From Flavobacterium sp. (lineage in GTDB: Bacteria; Bacteroidota; Bacteroidia; Flavobacteriales; Flavobacteriaceae), in the NCBI GenBank assembly GCA_029946065.1, contig JAQSDU010000007.1:1-64000 (forward strand): 64,000 nt of DNA. The letters run 5' to 3'. Shown in pieces: positions 7,984 to 17,824 of this stretch. How positions within the stretch are numbered: the stretch's first letter is position 1; each line of letters starts with the position of its first letter. The position numbers and the translations under genes are program-made. The notes under the pieces were generated by a model, which was given only the letters and a program-made list of their open reading frames with translations, ran no database searches and was not told the DNA's origin.

Positions 7984-9075
7984 TCACAGCTTTTCTACTT
8001 TATAATAATTCACCATCAAATCCACAAACTTGCTGTAACTTTCCATGCCGTCTTTTTGCTGATTGGCTTTCAAAAAATTATCATAAAAAACCTTAAATCC
8101 GTCTTCAATAAAAGTCGCATGACTTTCCCAAAACTGCTGACTTTCTTGGTAATTTTTCAAAATCCCCTTATTGATTAGCGGAATGAATTCGTCGCTTTTG
8201 CATTCTTCAATCCGCTCCAGCGTGTTCAGGCAATATTTCAGTGCAAACGAATAAGCTGCATACCGAAAATACAAATCGTCATTTTTTGTACAAGCTAAAA
8301 AACCAATAAAATTCGCCTCACTTTCAGATGCATAACCCATCTGGTGCGCCATTTCATGCGTAACAGTTACCGGAAAATTATACATCGGAATCCTGTCATT
8401 CACTTGCGCTTCACCTGTAAACGGATTCAGATAACCCGCAAATCCCATGTAAGTTAACGGCAAACTGATGATCGAATTCTTAACACTCGGGTGCGTATAA
8501 GTGAAATACGGATAAACCGCCGCCAGATTTTTATAACCGTTCAAGTTCATTGCATAAACCTGTTGGTGCGAATATGGAAAAACGACTTTAGCAGTATCAT
8601 TTTTGGTAATCTCAAGCTGAATCTGATTTACTTTTACAATCAGTTTTTTTGTAAAAGCACTCAAATCGGCAACAGAATATTCCTTCTCGATATGCATTTT
8701 TTTGTACAAACGCACACGATAATAATTCGTCGCCCAAAGCAAATGAAAGGCAAAATAAATCACTGATAAGAAACTTAAAACCTTCAATATATTGTCTTTC
8801 CAGTTGCTTTTAGCTTCGCTCAGTTCGGCTTTGCCTCGGGTCCAAGTTTTCCGAACTTTAAAAAACCATCTTAAAATGCAAAATCCCAATACAAAATAAA
8901 GCACATCACCAACCGAAAAGGGAATCCATCCGAATAAAACCCGTAGTGATTTCGAAATCCATACATACAAACCATTGCTGTAAAACCGTTCCACCGTTTC
9001 CGGAAAAAACTTCAGAATTTGCAACACAACAATCTGCACCAATAAAAAAACAGGAAGAATGAATTTCTTTTTCAC
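7984..9075 (-). CDS. DUF3810 membrane protein with HExxH metallopeptidase motif
   Basis: The 363-aa protein has three N-terminal membrane segments (about 5-22, 55-72 and 97-115) and a large C-terminal domain. That domain carries HEMAHQMGY (240-248) followed closely by ESEANFIGF, the arrangement of a gluzincin-type zinc site with the downstream glutamate as third ligand. This combination defines the Bacteroidetes DUF3810 family, which probably acts as a membrane-anchored zinc protease with its catalytic domain outside the cytoplasm. No substrate is known. The gene stands alone between a short intergenic region and the divergent pepD. Confidence 0.82.
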   Translation of the reverse strand: MKKKFILPVFLLVQIVVLQILKFFPETVERFYSNGLYVWISKSLRVLFGWIPFSVGDVLYFVLGFCILRWFFKVRKTWTRGKAELSEAKSNWKDNILKVLSFLSVIYFAFHLLWATNYYRVRLYKKMHIEKEYSVADLSAFTKKLIVKVNQIQLEITKNDTAKVVFPYSHQQVYAMNLNGYKNLAAVYPYFTYTHPSVKNSIISLPLTYMGFAGYLNPFTGEAQVNDRIPMYNFPVTVTHEMAHQMGYASESEANFIGFLACTKNDDLYFRYAAYSFALKYCLNTLERIEECKSDEFIPLINKGILKNYQESQQFWESHATFIEDGFKVFYDNFLKANQQKDGMESYSKFVDLMVNYYKVEKL

Positions 9076-9194
9076 ATTTCGGATTTAATGTAAATATAAT
9101 TACAATCTCCTTTATTCTAAAACAAACGGGAAACTTTGTAACTTTGAACTTTAGAATTTAACCAACACCTAATACCCAAAACCCATCACCAGCA

Positions 9195-10655
9195 ATGAGC
9201 CAAGAAATAAGAAACCTAGAACCAAAACAGCTTTGGGACAAATTTGCCGATTTAAACGCCGTACCGCGACCTTCGAAACGTGAAGATAAAGTAATCGCTT
9301 TTATGAAAAACTTCGGCGAAAGTCTCGGTCTCGAAACATTCGAAGACGATATCCGCAACGTAATCATCCGTAAACCCGCAACGCCTGGAATGGAAAACCG
9401 TAAAACGGTCACGCTGCAATCGCACCTCGATATGGTACATCAAAAAAACAACGATACCGTTTTTGACTTCGAAACGCAAGGTATCGAAATGTATGTCGAT
9501 GGCGACTGGGTGCGCGCAAAAGGTACAACGCTTGGTGCTGATAACGGGCTTGGCGTTGCGACAATCATGGCAATTCTGGAAAGCAAAGACATTCCGCATC
9601 CCGCAATCGAAGCATTGTTTACCATTGACGAAGAAACCGGAATGACGGGCGCTTTAAACTTAAAAGGCGGCATCCTGCAAGGTGAAATTCTATTAAATCT
9701 AGATACAGAAGAAGATGATGAAATTGACATCGGTTGTGCCGGTGGTATTGACGTAACTGCTTCTGCCGTTTATGACGAAGAAAATGTACCTGAAGGTTCC
9801 GTTGGATATACGATTACCGTAAAAGGCTTGAACGGCGGTCATTCGGGGATGGATATCGACAAAGGACTCGGCAATGCCAATAAAATCATGAACCGTGTTT
9901 TGTTCGGCGGTTTTGAAAACTTTGGCTTGCAGGTGGCGGAAATCAACGGTGGGAGTTTGCGAAATGCGATTCCGCGTGAGAGCGTTGCTAAAATCATTAT
10001 TGCCGGTATGTATGACGAAGCGTTTGTTTTCGATATGCAGGAAGTCATTGGTGACATCAAAACAGAATTGAAAACCACAGAACCAAAACTCGAGATCACC
10101 ATCGAAAAATCTGATTTGCCTGCAAAAGTAATGTCAGTTCCAGCGCAAGAAGGATTTCTACGCGCTGTTTATGCTGCTCATAATGGCGTTTACAGAATGA
10201 GTGCGGATATGGAAAATCTCGTTGAAACATCTAATAATATTGCAAAAATCACGGTGAAAGGTGGCGAATTGTCAATTCAGTGTCTAACGCGTTCTTCTGT
10301 AGAAACTTCCAAATTTGATTTGGCGAATGCGTTGCGTTCGGCATTTGAATTGTTTGGTTGTGAAGTGACTTTTGGCGGTTCCTATCCAGGTTGGACTCCG
10401 AATGTAAATTCGCCAATCCTTGAAGTTCTGAAATCGATTTACGAAAAACAAAACGGTGTTGCACCTCATGTTGTCGCTTGTCACGCCGGATTGGAATGTG
10501 GCATTTTAGGTACGAATTATCCAAATATGGATATGATTTCGTTCGGGCCAACTATCAAAGGAGCGCACAGCCCGGATGAAAGAGCGAGCATTTCATCGGC
10601 ACAGAAATACTGGAAATTCGTATTGGAAATATTGAAGAATATTCCTTTGAAATAG
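9195..10655 (+). CDS. pepD: Aminoacyl-histidine dipeptidase (M20/M28-type PepD)
   Basis: The 486-aa protein has the expected length of PepD (about 485). Metal-ligand motifs are all visible: QSHLDMVHQKN (His and Asp), TLGADNGLGVA (bridging Asp), IDEETGMTGA (general-base Glu plus metal Glu), LDTEEDDEI, and a C-terminal GLECGIL and GAHSPDE. PepD hydrolyses Xaa-His dipeptides such as carnosine and many other dipeptides in the cytoplasm with two zinc ions. The dimerisation/lid insertion is recognised by the GGHSGMDIDKG segment. The gene is monocistronic and followed by a hairpin with a T run. Confidence 0.93.
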   Translation: MSQEIRNLEPKQLWDKFADLNAVPRPSKREDKVIAFMKNFGESLGLETFEDDIRNVIIRKPATPGMENRKTVTLQSHLDMVHQKNNDTVFDFETQGIEMYVDGDWVRAKGTTLGADNGLGVATIMAILESKDIPHPAIEALFTIDEETGMTGALNLKGGILQGEILLNLDTEEDDEIDIGCAGGIDVTASAVYDEENVPEGSVGYTITVKGLNGGHSGMDIDKGLGNANKIMNRVLFGGFENFGLQVAEINGGSLRNAIPRESVAKIIIAGMYDEAFVFDMQEVIGDIKTELKTTEPKLEITIEKSDLPAKVMSVPAQEGFLRAVYAAHNGVYRMSADMENLVETSNNIAKITVKGGELSIQCLTRSSVETSKFDLANALRSAFELFGCEVTFGGSYPGWTPNVNSPILEVLKSIYEKQNGVAPHVVACHAGLECGILGTNYPNMDMISFGPTIKGAHSPDERASISSAQKYWKFVLEILKNIPLK

Positions 10656-10757
10656 GATATTACGCGAAGATTTTAAAATAATGTACTTCTAAAACGGTTC
10701 CTGTTTTCACTTCGTGTATCTCTGCGTTCCTTCGTGCCCCTTAGCGAAATTTAATAA

Positions 10758-10794
10758 AAAAACCTTGATTGTTCAATATCAGGGCTTTTTTTTT
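10758..10794 (+). terminator. Rho-independent terminator after pepD
   Basis: A short stem (CCTTGAT with ATCAGGG, one wobble) and a run of eight T residues follow pepD by about 100 bp. Confidence 0.6.
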
Positions 10795-10852
10795 GCCACA
10801 AATTTCACGAATTTGCACGAATTTAATTTGTGGAATTCGTGAAATTCGTGGC
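10795..10852. repeat. REP-like imperfect palindrome
   Basis: Two 19-bp arms (10795-10813 and 10834-10852) are inverted copies with one mismatch; the core is TTTCACGAATT/AATTCGTGAAA. It lies between the convergent ends of pepD and the S9 peptidase gene. Similar 'cacgaattcgtgaaattcgtgg' elements are common between flavobacterial genes. Confidence 0.6.
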
Positions 10853-10877
10853 GAATAAATTATGGTTACTGTTCGGA

Positions 10878-12788
10878 TTACACTTTCTTCTTCGGCTTTA
10901 GGTATTTGTCCATAAAAGCCAGCGTCGTTTTTACAGTAGTCAGGTTATTTTCCTTTTTGTTAAAACCATGGCCTTCGTCAGGAAAAACTACATATTCTAC
11001 AGGAACGCCATTTTTCTTTACGCCAGCAACAATTTCATCGCTTTCTACTGGTAAAACCCGAACATCATTACTGCCTTGGAAAACCAATAACGGTTTGTTT
11101 ATTTTTTGGTAATTGTACAAAGGAGAAATGTTTTTCAGGCGAATACTATCAGCAGTATATGGGTCGCCCATTTCTTCATACAACGCTTTTCTAAAAGATT
11201 CCCAATATGGCGGAATGCTTTTTAACGTGCGCGGCCAGTTGGCAACACCAAACAAATCAATGCCCACTTTAAATTCATCAGGATGGAAAGCCAAAGCGCC
11301 TAAAACCATGCATCCGCCATAGCTTCCGCCAAAAATTCCAACCGAATTGCCGTCGATATCTTCTTGTGTACCGAGCCATTTTTTTGCCCAGATGCAATCC
11401 TTTAAGTCGCCGTTGCTGTGGTCTTTATTGTCCAATTTATAAAAAGTTTTGCCGTAGCCACTGCTGCCGCGATTATTAACCGCAAGTACCGCATAACCAT
11501 GATTGACAAAATATTGGATGTAATTGGAATAACCGATTCTTGTTTGTCCGCCAGGACCGCCGTGGATCCATAAAATAGCAGGCACTTTATTGTCTTTTGA
11601 AGCTTGTAATGGTTTGTAATAAATGGCTGGAATTTCTTTTCCGTCGAAAGATTTGAAACGGATGACTTCGGCTTTTACCAAATCATTTTCTTTGATTTTT
11701 CGGTTCATAACTGAAGTTAGCTGCTTTAATTTTTTAGAAGCAATGTCATAACAATACAAATTGGCCGGACTAGTACTGCTTCCCACAGATAGCAATAGTT
11801 TGGTTTCGCTTTTGGAAATGATTACGTTCGTCACATCGCCGTCTTTAAAATCAGGTAAATCCAATTGTTTTCCACTGGCATGGTCGAAAAGTAATATTTT
11901 GTTTTTGCCATCCTCGTTGACAGTTATGGTGTGGTATTTTTCATTTTCGCTGATTGTCATGCTCACAACATCCCATTTGTCTTCAAACACTTTTTCTGAT
12001 TTGCCAGTCGGGATGTCATATTTGACCACATAAGAAAATTCACTGTCTTCACTTGTGGCTATATAAAGCGTATTGCTGTCGTTGGAAAATCCAGTCGGAT
12101 TCCACTGTGCGTCTTTGTCATTACTGATTCTTTTGGTTGTTTTTGTATCACGGTCGTATAAATACAGCTCATTTTTATCAGTCGTAATAGATTTGGTAAG
12201 TGCGATGTAACGCTCATTGGGCGAAATTCCTCCTACCGATAAAGCCTCTTTATTTTCATACAACACGGTCGGTTTCCACGAAATCGTATCCATCTTTAAA
12301 AGATCGAAAGCCTTTGCATCACGCTTATTGCTAATCAAATACATACTTTTCTTGTCTTTACTCCAACCATAAAAAGTGTTGGCGCTACCATTCCACGGCG
12401 TGAGGTCTTTGGCTGCTCCGGTTTTACGATCCATTAGGTACAAATGTGTATTTTCGTCGCCGCCTTTGTCTGCGTTGTAAATGAATTTTGCACTTCCCGG
12501 TAGGTAGTCGTTCGGAAAAAAACTATCCTTTGTCGATTTGGTAAGTGCTACTGATGAAGTGTCTGCTATGGTAAGCTCATCTACATTATAAATGCCTGTC
12601 GCATTCGATTCTACCAAAATTTTTGTTTCATCAGCGTTAAATCCGGTACCGTAAACACTTTTAGTGTCAAAGAGTTCTTCCGCGGTATATTGTTCCGGCA
12701 TACGGGCTTCCGCTTTATCGTTGTCTTTTTTACAGGCAGCAAACGAAGCGATTAAAATACTTCCAAATAAAAGGTATTTACTTTTCAT
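10878..12788 (-). CDS. S9 family prolyl oligopeptidase-type lipoprotein
   Basis: This 636-aa protein begins with a lipoprotein signal whose lipobox ends FAAC (Cys 19), so it is probably anchored in the outer membrane or periplasm. The N-terminal two thirds form a WD40-like beta-propeller (repeated 'LYLMDRKTG', 'LYLYDRDTK' blades). The C-terminal alpha/beta-hydrolase domain has WIHGGPGGQ (oxyanion region), GGSYGG with nucleophile S489, D575 in GSNDVRV and H607 in DEGHGF. This is the dipeptidyl-peptidase IV/acylaminoacyl-peptidase architecture. It likely degrades oligopeptides taken from outside. It is a single gene, divergent from the lipoprotein gene at 12975. Confidence 0.88.
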   Translation of the reverse strand: MKSKYLLFGSILIASFAACKKDNDKAEARMPEQYTAEELFDTKSVYGTGFNADETKILVESNATGIYNVDELTIADTSSVALTKSTKDSFFPNDYLPGSAKFIYNADKGGDENTHLYLMDRKTGAAKDLTPWNGSANTFYGWSKDKKSMYLISNKRDAKAFDLLKMDTISWKPTVLYENKEALSVGGISPNERYIALTKSITTDKNELYLYDRDTKTTKRISNDKDAQWNPTGFSNDSNTLYIATSEDSEFSYVVKYDIPTGKSEKVFEDKWDVVSMTISENEKYHTITVNEDGKNKILLFDHASGKQLDLPDFKDGDVTNVIISKSETKLLLSVGSSTSPANLYCYDIASKKLKQLTSVMNRKIKENDLVKAEVIRFKSFDGKEIPAIYYKPLQASKDNKVPAILWIHGGPGGQTRIGYSNYIQYFVNHGYAVLAVNNRGSSGYGKTFYKLDNKDHSNGDLKDCIWAKKWLGTQEDIDGNSVGIFGGSYGGCMVLGALAFHPDEFKVGIDLFGVANWPRTLKSIPPYWESFRKALYEEMGDPYTADSIRLKNISPLYNYQKINKPLLVFQGSNDVRVLPVESDEIVAGVKKNGVPVEYVVFPDEGHGFNKKENNLTTVKTTLAFMDKYLKPKKKV

Positions 12789-12974
12789 TTTTACTTGATT
12801 ATTAGTTGGTTATATATCAAAAGTAAGGAATTACTTTGATATGTTAACAAGTAAATTCAGTAGTATTTTACCCAATAAAAAATTTTAAAAAATAGTGCCG
12901 TTATTTTGTAAATATAGCGCTGGAAAACTATAATTTTAATCAGAATTTGCGTTATCATAAAAACACTGCTGCCA

Positions 12975-14009
12975 ATGAAAAAACTGTTGTTGCTCGTATC
13001 AATTGTTGCACTTTTTGCTTCTTGTTCCCATAATAAGACTGAAAATGTTGAGCGTGCATTTTATTATTGGAAGTCACAAAGTTATATGTTGTCGGAAAAT
13101 GAAAGCGCAATTGTCCACAAGCTCGGTGCAAAGAAAGTATATGTAAAATTTTTTGAGGTTGAAAATAGCGCTACGATGGGAATCATTCCAACTGCAAAAA
13201 GCAACTTTAAGTTTTATAACAACGATAGTATTTCGGTTATACCGACAGTCTACATCAGGAATGAAGTGTTTCTTACCGCCGCAAAGAGCAGTCTTGACAC
13301 GCTTGCCGACAATGTGAATTTCCTGATCCGCAAATATTATAAAGAAAGAAGTGGTCATGGTTACACTTTTGCACTTACAGAATTTCAGATGGATTGTGAC
13401 TGGACGCTAAAAACAAAAGAGAATTATTTTTATTTTCTTCAAAAACTGAAAGCCATTTCTAAAATGCAAATCAGTTGCACACTTCGACTTTATCCTTATA
13501 AATATCCTGAAAAAATGGGCATTCCGCCTGTCGATAAGGTCATGCTAATGTGTTACAACCTGAGCAATCCGCTGGAAAGCCCGACTAAAAATTCTATTTT
13601 GGATATTGATGAGTTGTCTGCATATCTCAATGTAAAACGAAAATACCCACTTCATCTTGATATTGCCCTTCCGGTTTATTCGTGGATGCAGGTGTACCAA
13701 AATAATAGGTTTGTAAAAGTTTTGCCGGGAAATGGTGACAGCCTCAAGCCGCCTTTAAAGCCACTTAAAAAATTGTGGTATGAAGCCACAGAAGATAAAA
13801 TAGTCGATAATTTTTACCTTCGTGCCGGCGATAAAATCAAGGTTGAGGAAATCACAGCCGCTGATATTGAACGCGCAATTGCAATAATCAAAGAAAATGT
13901 TGTATTGGATAAAAATATTACGGTTTCTCTTTTTCATCTCGACGATCAACAATTAAAAAAATATAGCAATGCAACACTTTCGGGTTTTTATTCTGCTTTT
14001 ACTAAGTAG
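12975..14009 (+). CDS. Lipoprotein of unknown function, possible TIM-barrel fold
   Basis: This 344-aa protein has a lipoprotein signal ending ALFASC (Cys 17). The mature part contains spaced strand-like motifs (YTFALTEFQMDCDWT, ISCTLRLYPYK, DKVMLMCYNLSNP, PLHLDIALPVYSWM) that recall the alternating strands of a glycoside-hydrolase-like barrel, but no family is recognised with confidence. Its last 41 bp overlap the next gene in another frame, so the two are translationally coupled and probably act together at the cell envelope. A simple surface binding or processing role is a guess. Confidence 0.6.
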   Translation: MKKLLLLVSIVALFASCSHNKTENVERAFYYWKSQSYMLSENESAIVHKLGAKKVYVKFFEVENSATMGIIPTAKSNFKFYNNDSISVIPTVYIRNEVFLTAAKSSLDTLADNVNFLIRKYYKERSGHGYTFALTEFQMDCDWTLKTKENYFYFLQKLKAISKMQISCTLRLYPYKYPEKMGIPPVDKVMLMCYNLSNPLESPTKNSILDIDELSAYLNVKRKYPLHLDIALPVYSWMQVYQNNRFVKVLPGNGDSLKPPLKPLKKLWYEATEDKIVDNFYLRAGDKIKVEEITAADIERAIAIIKENVVLDKNITVSLFHLDDQQLKKYSNATLSGFYSAFTK

Positions 14010-16179
14010 TATTTCGTTTCAAGCGACTGCATGTGGTTTTTATTTTGAAGGTGACGTTAGGTATTGTTTCCTCAAACCTGAATTTTACGGTTATCGTTCG
14101 TTTCAGGAATTTAATTATTCGTATGATTCTTTTTATTCTAAATCGGATTTATATGAACCGAATCAGTATCCGAATGAATTGCTTTGGGTGAAATATTGTA
14201 AAGGCGCAGTTTCTTATGCTGCTGTTGAACAGGCTATTAATAATCTTCCATTGGGTGATTTAACAGCAGCATCAAACAATCAAATGATCAGGTATCTTTA
14301 TAAAACAAATGATTTTGAAGCCATTGCATATCTTAAATTTGCAAAAAGCTGCGAAGATGTCAATTATTATTTTGCGGATCCTTGGGAACGAGGCGAATAT
14401 GCTGCTCTTCCGATTCGGTCAAAATTGATTTCAAAGGCAATAAACTTTTCAAAATCGGTGAAGAACCCTGAAATCAGGCAACGGTATGCGTTTCAAGCCA
14501 TCAGAATGTCGTACTACAACCGCGATATGGAGCGCATAAAAAGTATCTATGCCCGAAATTTTTCGGACAAAAACAATAAGGATATTATTGGGTATTGGAG
14601 TTTGTATTTTCTGACATTTTCAGCAATAGACAAACCACTTGGCAATTTTTATGCCGCGCAGGTTTTCGGAAATGCACCCGACAAAAGGTTCATGATCCAA
14701 CAGCAATACAATCGCAGTATTCCGATTGAAGAAGTACTTAAATTTGCCAAAACCAATGAAGAAAAGGTAAACGTGTATCTTTTAGCAGCCACTATTAAAA
14801 CGGATAAAGCGTTGGATTACATTCGGGCCATACAAAAACTCCAACCCGAATCTGAAGCACTCGGATTTTTACTGCTGCGTGAAATAAACAAGATTGACGA
14901 TTGGGTTTTTACGCCATACTATACATTATCAAAAGCGCCCTTTGATGATTATAATTCAGAAGAATACGATTCATTTGCCATGATTTCGGCGCGTGTTCAA
15001 AAAGACAGACTTTATGCAGGACAGATTTTGCAGTTCATCAACGGAATCAATCCGAATAGAACAGATAATCCCGTTATGTGGAAAACTGCAAAAGCCCATT
15101 TACTTTTCGTAACGCGCCAGTATAAATCGAGCCTTTCCGCTATCACAAGCCTTGAAAAAAGCGTCAGTAAAAGTGATAGTATTTATGGCGAGTTAGAAAG
15201 AATAAAAGCACTTAATCTTACCGTTGACCAACCTTATGGACAAGCTGTAATTCCAGAATTGGTTAAGTCGATTGTACTAAAAAATAAAACAGATAAGAAA
15301 TTTATATTTGCGCTTGGCCGTGAACTTGAATACAAAGGTAATATTTCAGACGCCACGATTTTATATTCTAAAATGTCGGAATATGAATTTGAATGGAGTA
15401 CGACCAAAAAGAAAAAGGGTGTTTATGGGCTGTATTTTTATGATTATTTTGACTACGCCGATGTTATTTATTCAACCGTTCAGCTTGAAAATATCATTCA
15501 AACTATTTTGCTGCATAAGAATGACAAAGACAATTTTTCGGAATGGGCATATCAAAAAGTGATAACAGATCTTCCTAAATTGTATGATTTGCTAGGAACG
15601 AAATATGTCAGGCTGGACAAACTCTCGAAAGCACTAGAAAATTTCAATAATATAGATAATAGCTATTGGCAGACAACATATTCACTTTGGGACAAGGACG
15701 ACAGTTACGGCAATAATTTTGACAATAATCCATTTACGGTCTTAAAATATACCCCGATATTTATGCCGCAATCGGATTTTATACTTACCAAAAAGACGGT
15801 AACGCAAAGGCTGATTAACTATCTGAACAAAGCCCAAAATCCGAGAGAAAAGAATCGTGATTATTATTATTTCCTCGCTGGGAATTGCTACTATAACATG
15901 ACTATTTATGGTAATTCGTGGATGTTACGCCGCTTTAGTTGGTCTTCGTCTGATGATGGTAATCCATTATTTCCTGATGATGATGAGTTTAAAAAAGCCA
16001 ACCTAGCGCATCATTATTATTTTCTGGCCTATAAGTATGCTAAAGATCCAAAATTCAAAGCATTGTCCTTGCGACTAGCCAACAGATTTGCGTTGTTAAA
16101 GAAAAAATATCCAGATAATTATTACCAGCTATGCAATGGATGCACGGCTTTCGAAGACTATTTTAAGGCCAGAAGATAA
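13969..16179 (+). CDS. Large secreted protein of unknown function, coupled to the upstream lipoprotein
   Basis: This 736-aa protein has a signal peptide (about 1-21, LLLLSSISFQATA) followed by the first mature cysteine motif ACGFYFEGD. The rest is rich in aromatic residues and helical segments spaced like degenerate tetratricopeptide repeats (for example residues 95-200, 250-330 and 365-480). No enzymatic motif was found. It overlaps the preceding lipoprotein gene by 41 bp in a different frame, which argues for a dedicated pair. It probably resides in the periplasm or at the surface and may form a scaffold with its partner. Confidence 0.6.
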   Translation: MQHFRVFILLLLSSISFQATACGFYFEGDVRYCFLKPEFYGYRSFQEFNYSYDSFYSKSDLYEPNQYPNELLWVKYCKGAVSYAAVEQAINNLPLGDLTAASNNQMIRYLYKTNDFEAIAYLKFAKSCEDVNYYFADPWERGEYAALPIRSKLISKAINFSKSVKNPEIRQRYAFQAIRMSYYNRDMERIKSIYARNFSDKNNKDIIGYWSLYFLTFSAIDKPLGNFYAAQVFGNAPDKRFMIQQQYNRSIPIEEVLKFAKTNEEKVNVYLLAATIKTDKALDYIRAIQKLQPESEALGFLLLREINKIDDWVFTPYYTLSKAPFDDYNSEEYDSFAMISARVQKDRLYAGQILQFINGINPNRTDNPVMWKTAKAHLLFVTRQYKSSLSAITSLEKSVSKSDSIYGELERIKALNLTVDQPYGQAVIPELVKSIVLKNKTDKKFIFALGRELEYKGNISDATILYSKMSEYEFEWSTTKKKKGVYGLYFYDYFDYADVIYSTVQLENIIQTILLHKNDKDNFSEWAYQKVITDLPKLYDLLGTKYVRLDKLSKALENFNNIDNSYWQTTYSLWDKDDSYGNNFDNNPFTVLKYTPIFMPQSDFILTKKTVTQRLINYLNKAQNPREKNRDYYYFLAGNCYYNMTIYGNSWMLRRFSWSSSDDGNPLFPDDDEFKKANLAHHYYFLAYKYAKDPKFKALSLRLANRFALLKKKYPDNYYQLCNGCTAFEDYFKARR

Positions 16180-16665
16180 CTATTTTTTCTTCATCTTAAA
16201 AACTTCCGAATGCATCTTGCCGCCCTGAAAACCTGAAATTTCAGCAACAAGGCTGTCTTTTTTAATCAGATTGTAAGTGATTTTTTGCGGAAAATCATGC
16301 GACGGGTTTTCAAAAACGACTTGTTTTTCGGTAGCAGAGGTCATCTTAAATGCAACTGGTTTTCCGTTATTCTGGTCGGAAACTGTTGGAATGTAGAACA
16401 GTTCTTTTTCCCGTTCTTCAAGCGCAATCTGTTCGGCGAAAACCGTGTCTTTATTTTGGATGAAAAAACTCGTACCAATTAAGGTGCTGTCGTTTTTCTT
16501 CTCCCAAGATTCGAGTAATGTTCCTTCATTTGAAATGTTTTCCCAATCGCCGATAAGCCAAAACGTCTTTTCAATTTCTGAAAATTTCTTTGGCGTGATT
16601 GGCAGTATTTCTTTTTTACATGAAATCGCGAGGCAGATAATAATCAACAAAGCTGTTTTTTTCAT
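16180..16665 (-). CDS. DUF6265-like lipoprotein
   Basis: The 161-aa protein has a short lipoprotein signal ending LAISC (Cys 16). The mature domain shows FWLIGDWEN near its start and FENPSHDFPQKITY near residues 118-131, the signature of the DUF6265 family (a calycin-like beta-barrel). Function is unknown; a small-ligand-binding role is plausible from the fold. Its stop codon abuts the stop of the convergent secreted protein gene. Confidence 0.72.
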   Translation of the reverse strand: MKKTALLIIICLAISCKKEILPITPKKFSEIEKTFWLIGDWENISNEGTLLESWEKKNDSTLIGTSFFIQNKDTVFAEQIALEEREKELFYIPTVSDQNNGKPVAFKMTSATEKQVVFENPSHDFPQKITYNLIKKDSLVAEISGFQGGKMHSEVFKMKKK

Positions 16666-16762
16666 AGCTATCGAATATTTTGATGAAGATAAGTAAATTC
16701 AAATCAACAAAAAAGGCATTCAAATTAATGAATACCTTATTTTTTAATTTCAATACAAGTAG

Positions 16763-17227
16763 TTAGTAGTTGTGCTCTGTTTTATAATCCTGAATGTCTT
16801 TGTCTATATCATCAACATTTTTCTGGACCCTATTTTTAAACGCATCCCATTTTTCTTTTCCAGAATCGGTATAAGCGTCAAGATCTGCTTTTAGTGCGTT
16901 GTTTTTGGCTTCCAACTTGTCAATTTTTACTTGGAACTTCTTTTGATTGGCAGCACTTTCGGTTTTTAATTTTACTTTGAATTCTGCAATCCGCGTTTCA
17001 TTATCCGCAACCAATTTCGCTGTGGCGGCTTTGAGCTTCGCATAATCAGAAACGGCGGTGTCATTTTTTACGGCATCGAATTCTTGTTCGGCATCTACTT
17101 CATTTTCTTTAGCGACAGTGACATCTTCTTGCGCTTCTTCAATTTTGTCATTGGAATTTTTGCATCCAACAAACGTAAATCCTGCAAGTAATAATGCAAC
17201 GGCTAAAACTTTAACTGACTTTTTCAT
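16763..17227 (-). CDS. Coiled-coil lipoprotein, unknown function
   Basis: The 154-aa protein has a lipoprotein signal ending FTFVGC (Cys 22). The mature part is almost wholly charged and helical (EEAQEDVTVAKENEVDAEQE and LKTESAANQKKFQVKIDKL), predicting a long coiled coil, and no catalytic residue pattern is visible. It is likely a periplasmic or outer-membrane-anchored helical protein, perhaps stress-related. It is a single gene. Confidence 0.65.
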   Translation of the reverse strand: MKKSVKVLAVALLLAGFTFVGCKNSNDKIEEAQEDVTVAKENEVDAEQEFDAVKNDTAVSDYAKLKAATAKLVADNETRIAEFKVKLKTESAANQKKFQVKIDKLEAKNNALKADLDAYTDSGKEKWDAFKNRVQKNVDDIDKDIQDYKTEHNY

Positions 17228-17326
17228 TTTTTTGTTATTTATGGGTTTGATATGTCAAATTTAAGATCAAATGGACTTTTTGGATTTACAAGATTTCGTT
17301 TTTTTGTCATACAATTCAAATAAAAA

Positions 17327-17374
17327 TAGCCGCAAACACACAGATTTTAGCATTGGTCTGTGTATTTGTGGCTA
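17327..17374. repeat. REP-like imperfect palindrome
   Basis: Arms 17327-17344 and 17357-17374 are 18-nt inverted copies with two differences (TAGCCGCAAACACACAGA and its near complement). It lies downstream of the small secreted-protein gene at 17400 and could also act as a transcript-end hairpin. Confidence 0.55.
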
Positions 17375-17399
17375 CAACTACTTTTAGTGTTTTTTGTGC

Positions 17400-17786
17400 T
17401 TAATGCTTTTCTCCAGTGCAGAGCCCGACAATCTCATGAAATGTATCGTGAATTTCATTCAGTTGCGCTATAATAGTGGCATCATCGGCTTTGGTAACGA
17501 TTTTTTTCTGCAAAGATTTTGTTTTAATTTGAAGCTTTTCTGCTGAAGCGAGAATTTCTTTCGTTTGATATTCTAATGGAATTTCCATTTTTAAAACGTT
17601 TTCCGCTTTTAACGCTAGTTCTTCATAACGGGCTTTTATAGGTTTCAAATCGCCTTTTTCAGATGAATGGAACGTGGCCGACAATACTTCGTGAAAAGCT
17701 TTGATAGAAGGCCATTTCTCAAAAACAGTCTGAGATTGAACGTTGGCTGTTGCCAATAATACGAAAAGGAATAATAGAGATTTCAT
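17400..17786 (-). CDS. Small secreted protein of unknown function
   Basis: The likely product is 128 aa starting at MKSLLFLFVLLATANVQSQ, which gives a clean signal peptide; the longer in-frame start at 17855 would place 23 extra residues before it and overlap the VOC gene. The mature domain is helical, with a pattern (AFHEVLSATFHSSEKGDLKP ... LNEIHDTFHEIVGLC) that recalls helical-bundle proteins of the cytochrome b562/c' type, though no heme motif is present. It follows the VOC protein gene by 38 bp on the same strand and may be cotranscribed. Confidence 0.6.
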   Translation of the reverse strand: MKSLLFLFVLLATANVQSQTVFEKWPSIKAFHEVLSATFHSSEKGDLKPIKARYEELALKAENVLKMEIPLEYQTKEILASAEKLQIKTKSLQKKIVTKADDATIIAQLNEIHDTFHEIVGLCTGEKH

Positions 17787-17824
17787 AGTGTTAGAATTGA
17801 TAATTAAGATTTTAGATTGAAAAT

